DNA of 64,000 nt from Deltaproteobacteria bacterium (GCA_021779095.1 JAJYBI010000014.1:20165-84164), one strand, 5' to 3'; positions 1 to 8,743 are shown, counted from the stretch's first letter. Made by a program: numbers and translations. Notes: a model not told the origin generated them from the letters alone.

Positions 1-1
1 G

Positions 2-457
2 GATGTCACGTCGTTTCTCCGTTACGAGGCCCAGAAACGCTCCATCCGGGTCGTGGAAGACCTGGACTTCCGCACCCCCTTCGTCAGCGCCGACCCCAAC
101 CACCTGAAGCAGATCTTCATCAACCTCGTCATGAACGCCTTCCAGGCGATGAACGACGGCGGCACCCTTCTTCTCCGCAGCACGACCGGCACCGACGGAT
201 GCGTCGAACTGGAGATCGCCGACACCGGCCCCGGCATCCCCGCCGAGGCGGTTGAGCGGGTCTTCATGCCGTTCTATACCACCAAGGCGCCGGGAGAGGG
301 GACCGGGCTCGGCCTGTTCATCACCCGCAAAATCGTCGAGCTCTACGGCGGCACCATCTCGGTGAAGAGCGCACCGGGCCAGGGGACCACCTTCCGGATC
401 ACCCTGCCCCCCTGCGCTGACACGACCGCGGACGAACCGATCTCGTCCTGCGCCTGA
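2..457 (+). CDS. sensor histidine kinase, C-terminal part (5' end outside window)
   Basis: The reading frame is open from the window edge, so only the last 151 residues are seen. They form the ATP-binding domain of a two-component histidine kinase: an N box (HLKQIFINLVMNAFQAM, with the metal-binding Asn), a G1 box (DTGPGIP), an F box (FYTTK) and a G2 box (GTGLGLFI). The domain ends about 20 residues after the usual last strand and nothing follows it, so there is no C-terminal receiver. The sensor and phospho-accepting His regions lie upstream and cannot be described. suhB follows 82 bp downstream on the same strand with its own ribosome binding site. Confidence 0.93.
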   Translation, partial: DVTSFLRYEAQKRSIRVVEDLDFRTPFVSADPNHLKQIFINLVMNAFQAMNDGGTLLLRSTTGTDGCVELEIADTGPGIPAEAVERVFMPFYTTKAPGEGTGLGLFITRKIVELYGGTISVKSAPGQGTTFRITLPPCADTTADEPISSCA

Positions 458-539
458 TATTGCCCGCGGAACGGTTTTCTGATAACGTCTCAGCCGTACC
501 CACCTCCCCATTACCAGCAAGTTAACGACCGGAGACACC

Positions 540-1325
540 ATGAACCAGTACCTGGCAACGGCCATCGCCGCGGCACGCGCCGCCGGCGGGCGACAGCGGC
601 AGAGCTACGAGCAGACCCATCTCATCGAGTTCAAGGGAGAGATCAACCTCGTCACCGAGGTGGACAAGGCGTGCGAGGAGCTGATCGTCTCCGCCATCCG
701 CACCGCGTACCCGGACCACGACATCATCGCCGAGGAGGAGGACTACGCCCGGCGCGGTTCGTCCTCCGTCTGGATCATCGACCCCCTGGACGGCACCACC
801 AACTACGCCCACGGCTTCCCCTGGTTCTGCGTCTCCATCGCCCTGGAGCAGGAGGGGGAGGTGGTGCTCGGCGTCATCTACCAGCCGTTCACCGACGAAC
901 TGTTCACGGCGACGAAGGGAGGGGGCGCCTGGCTGAACGGCCGGCCGATCCGGGTCTCGCAGCGCTCGCCCCTGCGGAGCTGCCTCCTGGCCACCGGGTT
1001 CCCCTACGACCGCACTCCGGACAACGAAAACAACTTCGCCCACTTCTACAACTTCCAGTTCACCGCCCGCGCCATCCGCCGCGCCGGTTCCGCGGCCCTG
1101 GACCTGGCCTGCGTGGCGGCGGGACGGCTGGACGGCTACTGGGAGTGCAAGCTGAACCCCTGGGACGTGGCCGCCGGCAGCCTCATCGTGCGGGAGGCGG
1201 GGGGCCGGGTGAGCGGCTATGGGGGGGAAACGTACGACATCCGCAACCACCGGATCGTCGCCTCCAACGGCCTGATCCACGACGAGATCCTGGCGGTGCT
1301 GGCACAAAAAGAGGGCGGAAGATAA
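540..1325 (+). CDS. suhB: inositol monophosphatase family protein
   Basis: 261 residues, the usual length of bacterial SuhB/IMPase, a Mg-dependent phosphatase of inositol monophosphate that in some bacteria also acts in ribosomal RNA antitermination. The metal-binding signature is complete: acidic pair EEE at 65-67, DPLDGTTNYAHGFPWF from residue 81, and the C-terminal WDVAAG motif near 208 followed by EAGG. CCGGAGA stands 6 bp before the ATG. An inverted repeat (1312-1320 with 1329-1337) overlaps the stop codon. Family assignment is secure; the physiological substrate is not fixed by sequence. Confidence 0.93.
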   Translation: MNQYLATAIAAARAAGGRQRQSYEQTHLIEFKGEINLVTEVDKACEELIVSAIRTAYPDHDIIAEEEDYARRGSSSVWIIDPLDGTTNYAHGFPWFCVSIALEQEGEVVLGVIYQPFTDELFTATKGGGAWLNGRPIRVSQRSPLRSCLLATGFPYDRTPDNENNFAHFYNFQFTARAIRRAGSAALDLACVAAGRLDGYWECKLNPWDVAAGSLIVREAGGRVSGYGGETYDIRNHRIVASNGLIHDEILAVLAQKEGGR

Positions 1326-1337
1326 TCCTTCCGCCCT
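1312..1337 (+). terminator. hairpin overlapping the suhB stop codon
   Basis: AGGGCGGAA and TTCCGCCCT form a perfect 9-bp stem around an 8-base loop. No U tract follows, so it may stabilise the mRNA end or be a weak terminator. Confidence 0.45.
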
Positions 1338-1369
1338 GACTGACGCTTCAACTGGCCTGAAAAAAGCAT

Positions 1370-1501
1370 TCTCACGCAACGACGCGACGAACGCAACGTA
1401 AAATCAGAAGTTTATCTGCACAGGGCCTTTCACCTAGCAGCAAGGATCTCCAGGCCCCCTGGGTGTCTATGCCTTGATTTCGTTGCGTCGTTGCGTGAGA
1501 T
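1370..1501. repeat. ACGCAACG inverted-repeat element, copy 1
   Basis: The left arm begins TCTCACGCAACGACGCGACG (1370) and the right arm (1478-1501) reads GTTGCGTCGTTGCGTGAGA, nearly its reverse complement, with about 80 bp of unrelated DNA between. An element with the same ends but a different middle lies at 22579-22729. It fills the convergent gap between suhB and yggS. No open frame is evident inside. Confidence 0.7.
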
Positions 1502-1525
1502 CGCTTTTTCGTGTCGAGGATGAAT

Positions 1526-2217
1526 TTACCGGTAGACCCGCTCGCCGAAGATGGCCGACCCGACCCGCACGAGCGTCGCCCCCTCCTCCACCGCCGCCGC
1601 GAAATCCCCCGACATCCCCATGGAGAGTTCCGCCATCGTCACGCCGGGGATGGCGAGCCGCTCGATCTCCCCCGCCAGCTGCCTGAGCTGCCGGAAGTAC
1701 GGCCGCGCCGCCTCCGGGTCGTCGAAGAACGGCGGCATGGTCATGAGCCCCCGCACCCGCAGATGCGGCAGCTCCGCCGCCTCACGCACCAGAGCGATGG
1801 CCTCCGCCGCCGTCGTGCCGCTCTTCGTCTCCTCGCCCGCCAGGTTCAACTCGATGAGGACGTCGCAGCACCTGCCGATCCTGCCCCACTGCCGATCTAT
1901 CTCCCGCGCAAGAGAGAGCCGGTCCACGGAATGGATCATCGTCACCAGCCCGGCGATCTGCCGCACCTTGTTGGACTGCAGGTGGCCGATGAAGTGCCAC
2001 TCCACCGGCGCCGTCACCTGCGGCGCCTTGGCGGTCAGTTCCTGCACGTAGTTTCACCGAACAGGAGCTGTCCTGCCGCAGCCGCCTCGTCCACCACCGC
2101 GGCCGGCTTGGTCTTCGTCACCGCCACGAGCCGCACGCATTGGGGGTCGCGCCCGGCCCGCCGGGCGGCGGCGGCGATCCGGTCATGGATGGTGGCGAGG
2201 TTGGATGCGATGGTCAT
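1526..2217 (-). pseudogene. yggS: YggS/PLPBP-family PLP-binding protein, frameshifted
   Basis: Two minus-strand frames together encode a normal-length (about 230 aa) YggS/PROSC protein, the PLP-homeostasis factor. The first part starts at ATG 2217 and includes VAVTKTKP with the PLP lysine. The second part carries WHFIGHLQSNK, MIHSVD, RGLMTMPP, ELSMGMSGDF and VRVGSAIFGER. The frames break at about 2050-2056: the DNA reads GGTGAAACTACGTGCAGG where the family needs GGTGAAAACTACGTGCAG (GENYVQ), so one A is missing from a short A run. All other residues look intact, so this is either a very recent mutation or a sequencing error. A new stop follows after TTCRN. Confidence 0.85.
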
Positions 2218-2231
2218 GAATAACTCTTTCG

Positions 2232-2558
2232 TCAGGATGCCTTGGAAAGGACGTCCGCAGCCCACTGGTTGATGCTCATGCCATGGGCCTCAGCCATCAT
2301 CGCGGCACGGGCGTGGACCTCGGGGGGCACTCGCAGCATCAGTTTGCCCGAATACGGCTTCTGCGGCGCCCGACCGACCTTCTCGCAGGTGGCGAGATAG
2401 TCGTCCACGGACTCCTCGAATGCCGTCCGCAGATCCGTGACGGACTCGGCGTGAAAGCCGACGACGTCCCGTATCCCGGCGATGTGGCCGATGAAGCAAC
2501 CGTCTTCGTCGCTGTATTCGATCCTGGCGGCATATCCCTTGTAATGCATAGTGCTCAT
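2232..2558 (-). CDS. hicB: HicB-family antitoxin
   Basis: 108 residues. The N-terminal half is the HicB partial RNase-H-like fold (YKGYAARIEYSDEDGCFIG, then GFHAESVTDLRTAFEESVDDYL). The C-terminal half is a ribbon-helix-helix DNA-binding segment (LMLRVPPEVHARAAMMAEAHG, SINQWAADVLS). It overlaps the upstream toxin gene hicA by 4 bp (ATGA), the usual coupled arrangement. HicB neutralises HicA and is expected to repress the operon through the site near 2815-2835. yggS starts 15 bp beyond the stop, so the module sits inside a minus-strand gene run. Confidence 0.9.
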   Translation of the reverse strand: MSTMHYKGYAARIEYSDEDGCFIGHIAGIRDVVGFHAESVTDLRTAFEESVDDYLATCEKVGRAPQKPYSGKLMLRVPPEVHARAAMMAEAHGMSINQWAADVLSKAS

Positions 2559-2809
2559 GGTCTTACTCCTGCGCTCTCCAGGAAAGCGCGGGCATCGCGC
2601 ACCTGGTACGGCTTCGCTTCCCTTGCCGGATGGGGCCGGTGGAAGGTGGCGATAATGTCATTCAGCACAAAGCGCACCCGCGAACCACTCCCCTCAATGG
2701 TCTGTGCACCAAGCGCAACAAACAGAGCCTCAATACGACGCCATTCCAGGGTTGCAGGAACCGGTTGTGAAAAAATGGCTTCGATGGTCTTCCGGTGGGC
2801 CTTGTTCAT
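2555..2809 (-). CDS. hicA: HicA-family mRNA interferase toxin
   Basis: 84 residues with a double-stranded-RNA-binding-like HicA fold. The start MNKAHRKTIEAIFS and the tail TFHRPHP followed by KPYQVRDARAFLESAGV are family-typical. The usual catalytic His region GSGSRVRF/HRPHP is present, although the common GSHxxF motif reads GSRVRF, so the catalytic His may be moved or absent. The toxin precedes the antitoxin, as in most hicAB pairs. The ATG sits where transcription from the predicted promoter should begin, so the mRNA may be leaderless; no Shine-Dalgarno is visible. Confidence 0.85.
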   Translation of the reverse strand: MNKAHRKTIEAIFSQPVPATLEWRRIEALFVALGAQTIEGSGSRVRFVLNDIIATFHRPHPAREAKPYQVRDARAFLESAGVRP

Positions 2810-2814
2810 GGGGT

Positions 2815-2844
2815 GATAGTAGCAGACAGACTATCGATGTGCAA
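2815..2844 (-). promoter_or_regulatory. hicAB promoter with overlapping operator palindrome
   Basis: On the minus strand TTGCAC (2844-2839) and TACTAT (2821-2816) are separated by exactly 17 bp, a good sigma-70 promoter. An inverted repeat GATAGT-N9-ACTATC (2815-2835) covers the -10 box and is a likely HicB operator. Transcription should begin near 2809, the A of the hicA start codon. Confidence 0.7.
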
Positions 2845-2981
2845 TCATATTTTGATAGCACCCACCAAACGAGCGACGCTGGCATAGCCCCCTCGATCCG
2901 CCGCGTCATCCGGGCCTCCCCCTGGCTGACGAAGTTCTTCCGCCTTGTCCAGCGGACACAAACGTACGCTGTCCCCCGCAT
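2845..2981 (-). other. intergenic stretch with a startless open frame
   Basis: Between the methyltransferase stop and the hicAB promoter. One minus-strand frame is open for about 45 codons and ends at a TGA next to the hicA -35 box, but it has no usable start codon or ribosome binding site. It may be the tail of a lost gene. I cannot name it. Confidence 0.25.
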
Positions 2982-3686
2982 CTAATCACGGGGCGCACGT
3001 TTGACCGTCGCAACGGGGACCTCGGAGGGAACGCCGAACGGGGCGACCACCCGCCGATGCAGGACCTGCCAGGTCTCCGTATCCGGGTACGCTTCCAGGC
3101 GGATCGGCCGGCACCCGCCGACAAGGGACGGGCGGAGCCGGAAGAGCGCCATCCAGAGCGCAATGACGATGCGCGACCACGCAGAGACGCCTTCCGTGAG
3201 GCTCACCAGACAGAGCAGACCGCCGGGACGAAGCACGCGCCGGGCTCCGGCAAGGAAGGCCGCGATATCGGCCCCGGACAAGAGGTCCAGCAGATAGCAG
3301 GAAACCACCCGGTCGACCGACCGGTCGGAGAGAGGAAACCGGATGGCACCGTCCGACTGAACGACGGTCGCCCGCCCGGCGAAAGCGTCGAGCCGCTCCT
3401 CTGCGAGGGCGACCATGACGGCACTGAGATCGCAGCCGAGGTACGTAGCGGACGCCGGCAGCTCCTTTTCCAGGAGGCGGGCGGCGAATCTGCCGGTGCC
3501 GCAGCCGAACTCGAAGGCGTTTTGTGCCTCGCGAAACCGGGAAGAGGCGACCAGATCGTCCAGTGCCGGGTTCTCATAGAACCCCTGGCTGTCCTGCTTT
3601 CTACCGAACCGGTCGTAGAACGCCCGCGCTTCGGCGGTGGTCAGCACCGTCTGCGTTTTGACCATGTTCCCCGCTTTGCCCGACAT
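2982..3686 (-). CDS. class I SAM-dependent methyltransferase
   Basis: About 234 residues from ATG 3686 (GGAC upstream); an ATG at 3665 with GGGGA is the alternative. The Rossmann methyltransferase motifs are in order: AFEFGCGTGRFAARLL (motif I, SAM binding), LGCDLSAVMVALAEERL (acidic end of strand 2), VVQSDGAIRFPLSD (motif II/III), VSCYLLDLL (motif IV) and RVLRPGGLLCLVS. The substrate is unknown. The stretch SRIVIALWMALF could be a membrane-contacting helix, so a lipid or quinone-like substrate is possible but speculative. It lies 37 bp after maf on the same strand. Confidence 0.85.
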   Translation of the reverse strand: MSGKAGNMVKTQTVLTTAEARAFYDRFGRKQDSQGFYENPALDDLVASSRFREAQNAFEFGCGTGRFAARLLEKELPASATYLGCDLSAVMVALAEERLDAFAGRATVVQSDGAIRFPLSDRSVDRVVSCYLLDLLSGADIAAFLAGARRVLRPGGLLCLVSLTEGVSAWSRIVIALWMALFRLRPSLVGGCRPIRLEAYPDTETWQVLHRRVVAPFGVPSEVPVATVKRAPRD

Positions 3687-3723
3687 AACGTCCGTTTCCG
3701 CTGGAGCTGGCCTCGCGCCCGGC

Positions 3724-4302
3724 CTAGATCGCTCCCAGCTCCCGCAGCGCCGCAACCACCTCGCACAGGGGGAGGCCGACGACGTTGGTGTACGACCCTT
3801 CGATGCGCCGCACCATGTGGGCCGCGCCACCCTGGATGGCGTAGGCCCCCGCCTTGTCCAGCGGACAGCCGGTGGCGACGTAAGAAGCGATCTCGGCGTC
3901 GGTGAGCTCCTTGAAGACGACGGAGGTCGAGACCGCTTCCGTCAGGACCTTGTCCGCCGTGCGGTCGACCACGGCGTAGCCGGTGACGACCTCGTGGGCG
4001 CGGCCGGAGAGTTTCCTCAGCATCCGTACCGCGTCGGCGTCGTCCTTTGGTTTCCCCATGATCTCGCCGTCGCACAGGACGATCGTGTCGGCGCCGACGA
4101 ACCAGCGGCCGTCCTCGCGCCGCGCCACCTCCTGCGCCTTCTCCCGCGCCAGCCGCAACACATGGGGCACCGGCTCCTCACCCGGCAACGGCGTTTCGTC
4201 GATATGCCCCGGCACCACGTCGAACCGGATACCGGCGGATTCCAGGAGTTCGCTCCGCCGGGGGGAGGCGGAGGCGAGGATGATGAGTCGGTCGCTATTC
4301 AC
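3724..4302 (-). CDS. maf: Maf family nucleoside triphosphate pyrophosphatase
   Basis: 192 residues, standard length. It hydrolyses non-canonical or modified nucleoside triphosphates (dTTP/UTP or m7GTP subfamilies) to monophosphates. The phosphate-binding start ILASASPRRSELLESAG, GHIDET, the REKAQEV helix, VGADTIV with the catalytic Asp, GKP, LSGRAHEVVTGYAV and KAGAYAIQGGAA are all present. The final motif GSYTNVVGLPLCE is typical of YhdE-type Maf. It overlaps the upstream small membrane protein gene by 8 bp, so the two are probably cotranscribed. Confidence 0.93.
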   Translation of the reverse strand: MNSDRLIILASASPRRSELLESAGIRFDVVPGHIDETPLPGEEPVPHVLRLAREKAQEVARREDGRWFVGADTIVLCDGEIMGKPKDDADAVRMLRKLSGRAHEVVTGYAVVDRTADKVLTEAVSTSVVFKELTDAEIASYVATGCPLDKAGAYAIQGGAAHMVRRIEGSYTNVVGLPLCEVVAALRELGAI

Positions 4303-4561
4303 GCTTTTTCTCCTTCTGTCGTTCCTGCAGCGTCTGCCGCCGCGCCTCTTCCTCCGCCCAATGCTTCTTCCAGTCCTTCTTCCGGACGAAATGGAGGACC
4401 ACCCCGCCGACGAGGATCATCACCCCCCAGAAGAGCTGGGTGAGCTCGCCGGTGTAGATCCCCGAGCCGAGGGAAAAGAGCCCCATGAGGAGAAGCAGCG
4501 CCTCCAGGGAGAAGAGCCGGCCGACCAGCGATATTTCCTGTTTCTCCTTTTCGTCCATCAC
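4295..4561 (-). CDS. small two-helix membrane protein, unknown function
   Basis: 88 residues: a charged N terminus, two hydrophobic segments (about 16-34 and 41-59) separated by a short polar turn, and a very basic or acidic tail ([22 protein letters not shown]) that should be a cytoplasmic helix. It overlaps trmFO by 4 bp (ATGA) and maf by 8 bp, so it is translationally coupled on both sides. I do not recognise the family. Confidence 0.75.
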   Translation of the reverse strand: MMDEKEKQEISLVGRLFSLEALLLLMGLFSLGSGIYTGELTQLFWGVMILVGGVVLHFVRKKDWKKHWAEEEARRQTLQERQKEKKRE

Positions 4562-5874
4562 GTCTTCCTCCCCATACCGGCCAGCCAGCCGTCCAGCTCC
4601 GCCAGCGCCCGCTCCGCCAGCTTCTCCCGCCGCTCCTTCTTCTTCACCCGCCCCGGCAGGTCGGGGAAGAGGCCGTAGTTCACGTTCATCGGCTGGAACT
4701 GCTTCACCTCGCGGTCGGTGATGTGCCGCACGAGCGCCCCCAGTGCCGTGGCGGCGGGGGGTACGGTGAGAGGCATCCCAGTAACCAGCGCGGCGGCGTT
4801 GATCCCCGCGAGATACCCGCTGCCGGCGGACTCCACGTACCCCTCCACCCCGGTGATCTGCCCGGCGAAGACGATGCGCGGGTCGGCCGCCAGCTGCTGG
4901 GTGGGCAGCAGCAGCCGCGGGGCGTCGATGAAGGTGTTGCGGTGCATGGAGCCGAGCCGGACGAACTCGGCGTTCGAGAGCCCCGGAATCGTCCGGAAGA
5001 TGCGCCGCTGCTCCGGCCAGGTGAGCTTGGTCTGGAACCCCACCAGGTTGTACATGGTGCCGGCCCGGTTCTCCAGCCTAAGCTGGATCACCGCATGGGG
5101 CTCCCGGCCGGTGCGGGGGTCCGTCAGCCCCACCGGCTTCATCGGTCCGAACCGGAGCGTTTCCCGCCCCCGCGCCGCCATCTCCTCGATCGGCATGCAC
5201 CCTTCGAAGTGTACCACCTTCTCGAATGCGCGCGCCGGCACCTTCTCCGCCGCCAGCAGCGCATCCACGAACGCCTCGTACTGGGCCTCGTCCATCGGGC
5301 AGTTGAGATAATCGTCCCCGTCCCCCTTGCCGTAGCGGGAGGCGGCGAAGATGACGTTCCGGTCGAGGGAGTCGGCGGTGACGATGGGGGCGATGGCGTC
5401 GTAGAAGTAGAGGTACTGTCCGGTCATCGCCCCGATGGCCGCGGCCAGCCGGTCGCTGGTGAGCGGGCCGGAGGCGATCACCACGATCCCCTCGGACGGA
5501 ATTGCATCTACCTCGCCCCGCCGGATCTCGATGAGCGGGTGGTTCTCGATCCGCTCCGTGATGTACGCGGAGAACAGGTCACGGTCCACCGCCAGGGCGC
5601 CGCCGGCGGGGACACGGGTGGCGTCCGCGGCCGCCATGAAGAGCGCGCCGCCCCGCCGCAGCTCCTCCTTCAAAAGCCCCACCGCGTTGTCCAGGGAGGC
5701 GCCCCGCAGGGAGTTGGAGCAGACGAGCTCGGAGAGCCCGGGAAGGCTGTGGGCCGGGGAGTAACGGTCCGGCTTCATCTCGAAGAGGGCGACGGGCACG
5801 CCGCGCTGCGCCGCCTGCCAGGCGGCCTCGCACCCGGCGAGACCTGCGCCGATGATGGTTATTTTGTCTTCCAA
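4558..5874 (-). CDS. trmFO: methylenetetrahydrofolate-tRNA-(uracil-5-)-methyltransferase TrmFO
   Basis: 438 residues. This FAD- and folate-dependent enzyme makes m5U54 in the T-loop of tRNA. The FAD Rossmann motif is [12 protein letters not shown] at the extreme N terminus, followed by [21 protein letters not shown] (catalytic Cys region), [47 protein letters not shown] and [14 protein letters not shown] chose the TTG at 5872-5874 because it lies 7 bp after a perfect AGGAGG and gives the family N terminus; no ATG fits. The frame is open far upstream, but that part is repeat DNA. Confidence 0.95.
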   Translation of the reverse strand: MEDKITIIGAGLAGCEAAWQAAQRGVPVALFEMKPDRYSPAHSLPGLSELVCSNSLRGASLDNAVGLLKEELRRGGALFMAAADATRVPAGGALAVDRDLFSAYITERIENHPLIEIRRGEVDAIPSEGIVVIASGPLTSDRLAAAIGAMTGQYLYFYDAIAPIVTADSLDRNVIFAASRYGKGDGDDYLNCPMDEAQYEAFVDALLAAEKVPARAFEKVVHFEGCMPIEEMAARGRETLRFGPMKPVGLTDPRTGREPHAVIQLRLENRAGTMYNLVGFQTKLTWPEQRRIFRTIPGLSNAEFVRLGSMHRNTFIDAPRLLLPTQQLAADPRIVFAGQITGVEGYVESAGSGYLAGINAAALVTGMPLTVPPAATALGALVRHITDREVKQFQPMNVNYGLFPDLPGRVKKKERREKLAERALAELDGWLAGMGRKT

Positions 5875-5894
5875 ATGGAGACCTCCTGCGTAAA

Positions 5895-6008
5895 TAACTC
5901 CCCCCGGCCCCCTCTTAAAATAAGAGGGGGAGAGAAGCATTCCGAACCCTATTCCATATTCCGCCGGAGCGTTCCTCCCCTTAGCTAAGGGGAGGACAGG
6001 AGGGGTTA
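5895..6008. repeat. double-hairpin CCTCCCC-type repeat, copy 1
   Basis: A first hairpin CCCCCTCTT...AAGAGGGGG (near 5910-5932) and a second CCTCCCCTTAGCTAAGGGGAGG (near 5974-5995), bounded by AACTCCCCC and GGAGGGGTTACA. The same layout and edge sequences recur at 18183-18262. The right half supplies the last codons of the DUF559 remnant. Confidence 0.8.
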
Positions 6009-6382
6009 CACGCCGCAGCCATCCGGGCAAGAACCCCCTCCATCCCGCCCATGACCTCATTGTTCCAAAACCGCCGCACCTGGATGCCATGGGCATGCAG
6101 ATAGTCAGTCCGCGCGGCATCAGACTCTCTCTGTTCAGGCTCGTTATGCTGGCCACCATCCAGCTCTACGGCAAGCCGAATTTCCGGACAGTAGAAATCG
6201 GGGATATACGGACCGACGCTGTATTGTCGGAAGAACTTCAACCCTAGGAACTGCCGTGCGCGCAGCCGGTTCCAGAGGAGCTTTTCGGCCTCGGCTGATT
6301 GTGCCGCAGCCCCCGGCGCCGCGCTTTCAGGATTGGATCGTTCTTCAGGAATCTCATCCTTCCGTGTCTCCGTGGCAGATTT
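5981..6382 (-). pseudogene. DUF559 (Vsr-like endonuclease fold) protein, start codon lost
   Basis: The frame runs from an in-frame stop at 6383-6385 to a TGA at 5981. It encodes a recognisable DUF559 domain: [62 protein letters not shown]. These residues keep the putative nuclease D-ExD-type core (D in IPDFYC, E in VELDGGQH). No ATG or GTG exists before LKFF; the only TTG would cut off the first helices. Upstream it runs into a CACGGAGACACGG repeat and downstream into the hairpin repeat. A decayed gene is most likely; a non-standard start is possible. Confidence 0.6.
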
Positions 6383-6399
6383 TCAGCCTCGATACAAGA

Positions 6400-6423
6400 A
6401 AGGCGGAACTCGCGTCCCGCCTT
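6400..6423 (-). terminator. topA terminator
   Basis: Read on the minus strand, AAGGCGG, a 10-base loop, then CCGCCTT followed by TCTTG. It begins 4 bp after the topA stop codon. Confidence 0.6.
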
Positions 6424-6427
6424 CCGG

Positions 6428-8743
6428 TCATTTGGCCTTGGGTTCCTTCCCCCCGAGCTTGTAGTCGCATCCCTCCTTGGGACACTTGAGGAACTCCCCT
6501 TCCCGCTTGTAGACCTTTTTCACCAGGAGCGGGAAGCCGCACTTGGGACAGGGCTCTTCCACCGGCGGGTCCCAGAGGGCGAACTTGCACTGGGGATACC
6601 GGTTGCAGGAGTAGAACATCTTGCCGTAGCGGGACTTCTTCTCCGTCAGCTCCCCTTCCCTGCATTCCGGGCAGACGACGCCGGTCCCCTTCGGTTTCAC
6701 CAGCGGCTGGATGTTCTTGCAGGCGGGATAGCCGGAGCAGGCCAGGTACTTGCCGTAGCGGCCGTCCTTGATGAGCATCGGGCTGCCGCACTTGTCGCAC
6801 TTCTCCTCCGACAGGACCGGCTCCGCCGGCGCCTCCTCCGCCCCCTCCTTCTCCAGGTTGCGGGTGTAGCGGCACCCCTCGCGGTAACCGGTGCAGGCGA
6901 TGAACTTCCCCCGTTTCCCCAGCTTCACCGCCAGCGGCTTGCCGCACTCGGGGCAGGCCTCGTCCAGGGTTTCGGTGGTGAGCTCCTCCTTGCTGACCTC
7001 CCCCTCCTTCGTGGTGAGGAGCGACTTGAACGGCCCCCAGAAGTCGTGCAGGAGCGGTTTCCACTGCATCTCCCCCCGGGAGACCTGGTCCAGCTCCTCC
7101 TCCAGCCCGGCGGTAAAGTTGTAGTCCACGTACTTGGTGAAGTGGTTGGTCAGGAGGTCGTTCACCACCATCCCCACGTCCTCGGGGAAAAACCGCTTCT
7201 TGTCGAGGCGGCAGTACTTGCGCTCCAGGAGGGTGTTCATGATGCTGGCGTAGGTGGAGGGGCGGCCGATGCCGTACTCCTCCAGGGTCTTCACCAGGGT
7301 CGCCTCGGTGTAGCGGGGCGGCGGCTGGGTGAAATGCTGCTCGGGGAGAAGTTCCTTCAGCTCCAGGATGTCCCCTTCGGTAAGCGGCGGGAGCTTCTGC
7401 TCCTTGTCGTCACCCTTCTCCTCCGGCATCTCGCTGTCGGAGGCGGCGTCGGTCCCCTCGATGTACAGCTTCATGAAGCCGGCGAACCGGATCACCGTCC
7501 CGGCGGCGCGGAACGTGTACCCTTTTCCCGCCCCGATATCCACGGAGGTCTGGTCCAGGAGCGCCTCGGACATCTGGCAGGCCACGGTCCGCTTCCAGAT
7601 CAGGTCGTAGAGCCGGAACTGGTCGCTGGAGAGGTACTTCTTCACCTCCGCCGGGGTCTTGGAGATGTAGGTGGGGCGGATCGCCTCGTGGGCCTCCTGG
7701 GCGTTCTTGGACTTGTTCTTGAAGAAGCGGGGCTTCGCGAGGGCGTACTCCGTGCCGTAGAGGGAGGTGATGACCTGCCGCGCCTCGTCCAGCGCCTGGG
7801 TGGAGAGCGCCACGCTGTCGGTACGCATGTAGGTGATGAGACCGACGGTCCCCTCTCCCACGTCGATCCCCTCGTACAGCCTCTGGGCGGTGGCCATGGT
7901 CTTCTTGGCGGAGAACCCGAGCTTGCGGGACGCCTCCTGCTGCAGGGTGGAGGTGGTGAAGGGGGGCGACGGGTTGCGCTTGCGCTCGCTCTTCGTGACC
8001 TTGTCCACCCGGTAGGCGGCGGCGGAGAGGGTCGACACCAGCCCGTCGGCGGCGTCCTTGTCGGGGATGTCGAACTTGCCAAGCTTCTTGCCTGCCGCCT
8101 CCACGAGGCCGGCGCTGAACGGCTTAGCCCCCTTCCCGGCGAGCGACGCCCCGATGGTCCAGTACTCCTGCTCCCGGAACGCCTGGATCTCCTTCTCCCG
8201 CTCGCAGACGAGCCGGAGTGCCACCGACTGCACCCGGCCGGCGGAGAGGCCGTAGCGGATCTTCTTCCAGAGGAACGGCGACAGGTTGAAGCCGACGAGG
8301 TAATCGAGGATGGAGCGGGCCTGCTGGGCGTCCACCAGCTCGGTGGAGATGTCGCGGGGGTGCTGCACCGCGTCGACGATCGCCCCCTTGGTGATCTCGT
8401 GGAACACCACCCGGCGGATCGGGATCGACGCCTTCTTCTTGTCCAGGCCGAGCGCCGCCAGGAGGTGCCAGGAGATCGCCTCTCCCTCGCGGTCGGGGTC
8501 GGTGGCGAGCAAGAGGGAGTCGGCCTCCTTCAGTTCCTTCTTGATGGCGTCGATATGCTTCTTGCTCTCGGGGAGGACGGCGTACTTCGGTTCGAAGTCG
8601 TGCTCCACGTCGACGGACCCCTGCTTGCTGGGGAGCGCACGCACGTGGCCGAAGGAGGCGAGCACCCGGTATCCGGGGCCGAGGAACTTTTCGATGGTCT
8701 TCGCCTTGGCGGGCGACTCGACGATGACGAGGTGGTGGGACAT
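6428..8743 (-). CDS. topA: DNA topoisomerase I
   Basis: 771 residues. Type IA topoisomerase that relaxes negative supercoils. TOPRIM domain at the N terminus (LVIVESPAKAKTIEKFLG; TDPDREGEAISWH around 81-93), the toroid with LSAGRVQSVALRLV, and the active-site Tyr305 in ITYMRTDS. The C terminus carries four zinc-ribbon repeats with paired cysteines (CPECGKPL, CDKCGSPM, CPECREGE, CPKCGFPL), each followed by a distal Cys-x(n)-Cys. It is followed by a hairpin at 6400-6423. dprA lies 87 bp upstream on the same strand, a common neighbour of topA. Confidence 0.97.
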   Translation of the reverse strand: MSHHLVIVESPAKAKTIEKFLGPGYRVLASFGHVRALPSKQGSVDVEHDFEPKYAVLPESKKHIDAIKKELKEADSLLLATDPDREGEAISWHLLAALGLDKKKASIPIRRVVFHEITKGAIVDAVQHPRDISTELVDAQQARSILDYLVGFNLSPFLWKKIRYGLSAGRVQSVALRLVCEREKEIQAFREQEYWTIGASLAGKGAKPFSAGLVEAAGKKLGKFDIPDKDAADGLVSTLSAAAYRVDKVTKSERKRNPSPPFTTSTLQQEASRKLGFSAKKTMATAQRLYEGIDVGEGTVGLITYMRTDSVALSTQALDEARQVITSLYGTEYALAKPRFFKNKSKNAQEAHEAIRPTYISKTPAEVKKYLSSDQFRLYDLIWKRTVACQMSEALLDQTSVDIGAGKGYTFRAAGTVIRFAGFMKLYIEGTDAASDSEMPEEKGDDKEQKLPPLTEGDILELKELLPEQHFTQPPPRYTEATLVKTLEEYGIGRPSTYASIMNTLLERKYCRLDKKRFFPEDVGMVVNDLLTNHFTKYVDYNFTAGLEEELDQVSRGEMQWKPLLHDFWGPFKSLLTTKEGEVSKEELTTETLDEACPECGKPLAVKLGKRGKFIACTGYREGCRYTRNLEKEGAEEAPAEPVLSEEKCDKCGSPMLIKDGRYGKYLACSGYPACKNIQPLVKPKGTGVVCPECREGELTEKKSRYGKMFYSCNRYPQCKFALWDPPVEEPCPKCGFPLLVKKVYKREGEFLKCPKEGCDYKLGGKEPKAK

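Noticed and set aside
2730..2981. 83-codon minus-strand frame overlapping hicA
   Set aside because: It overlaps the better supported hicA start and its promoter and has no ribosome binding site.
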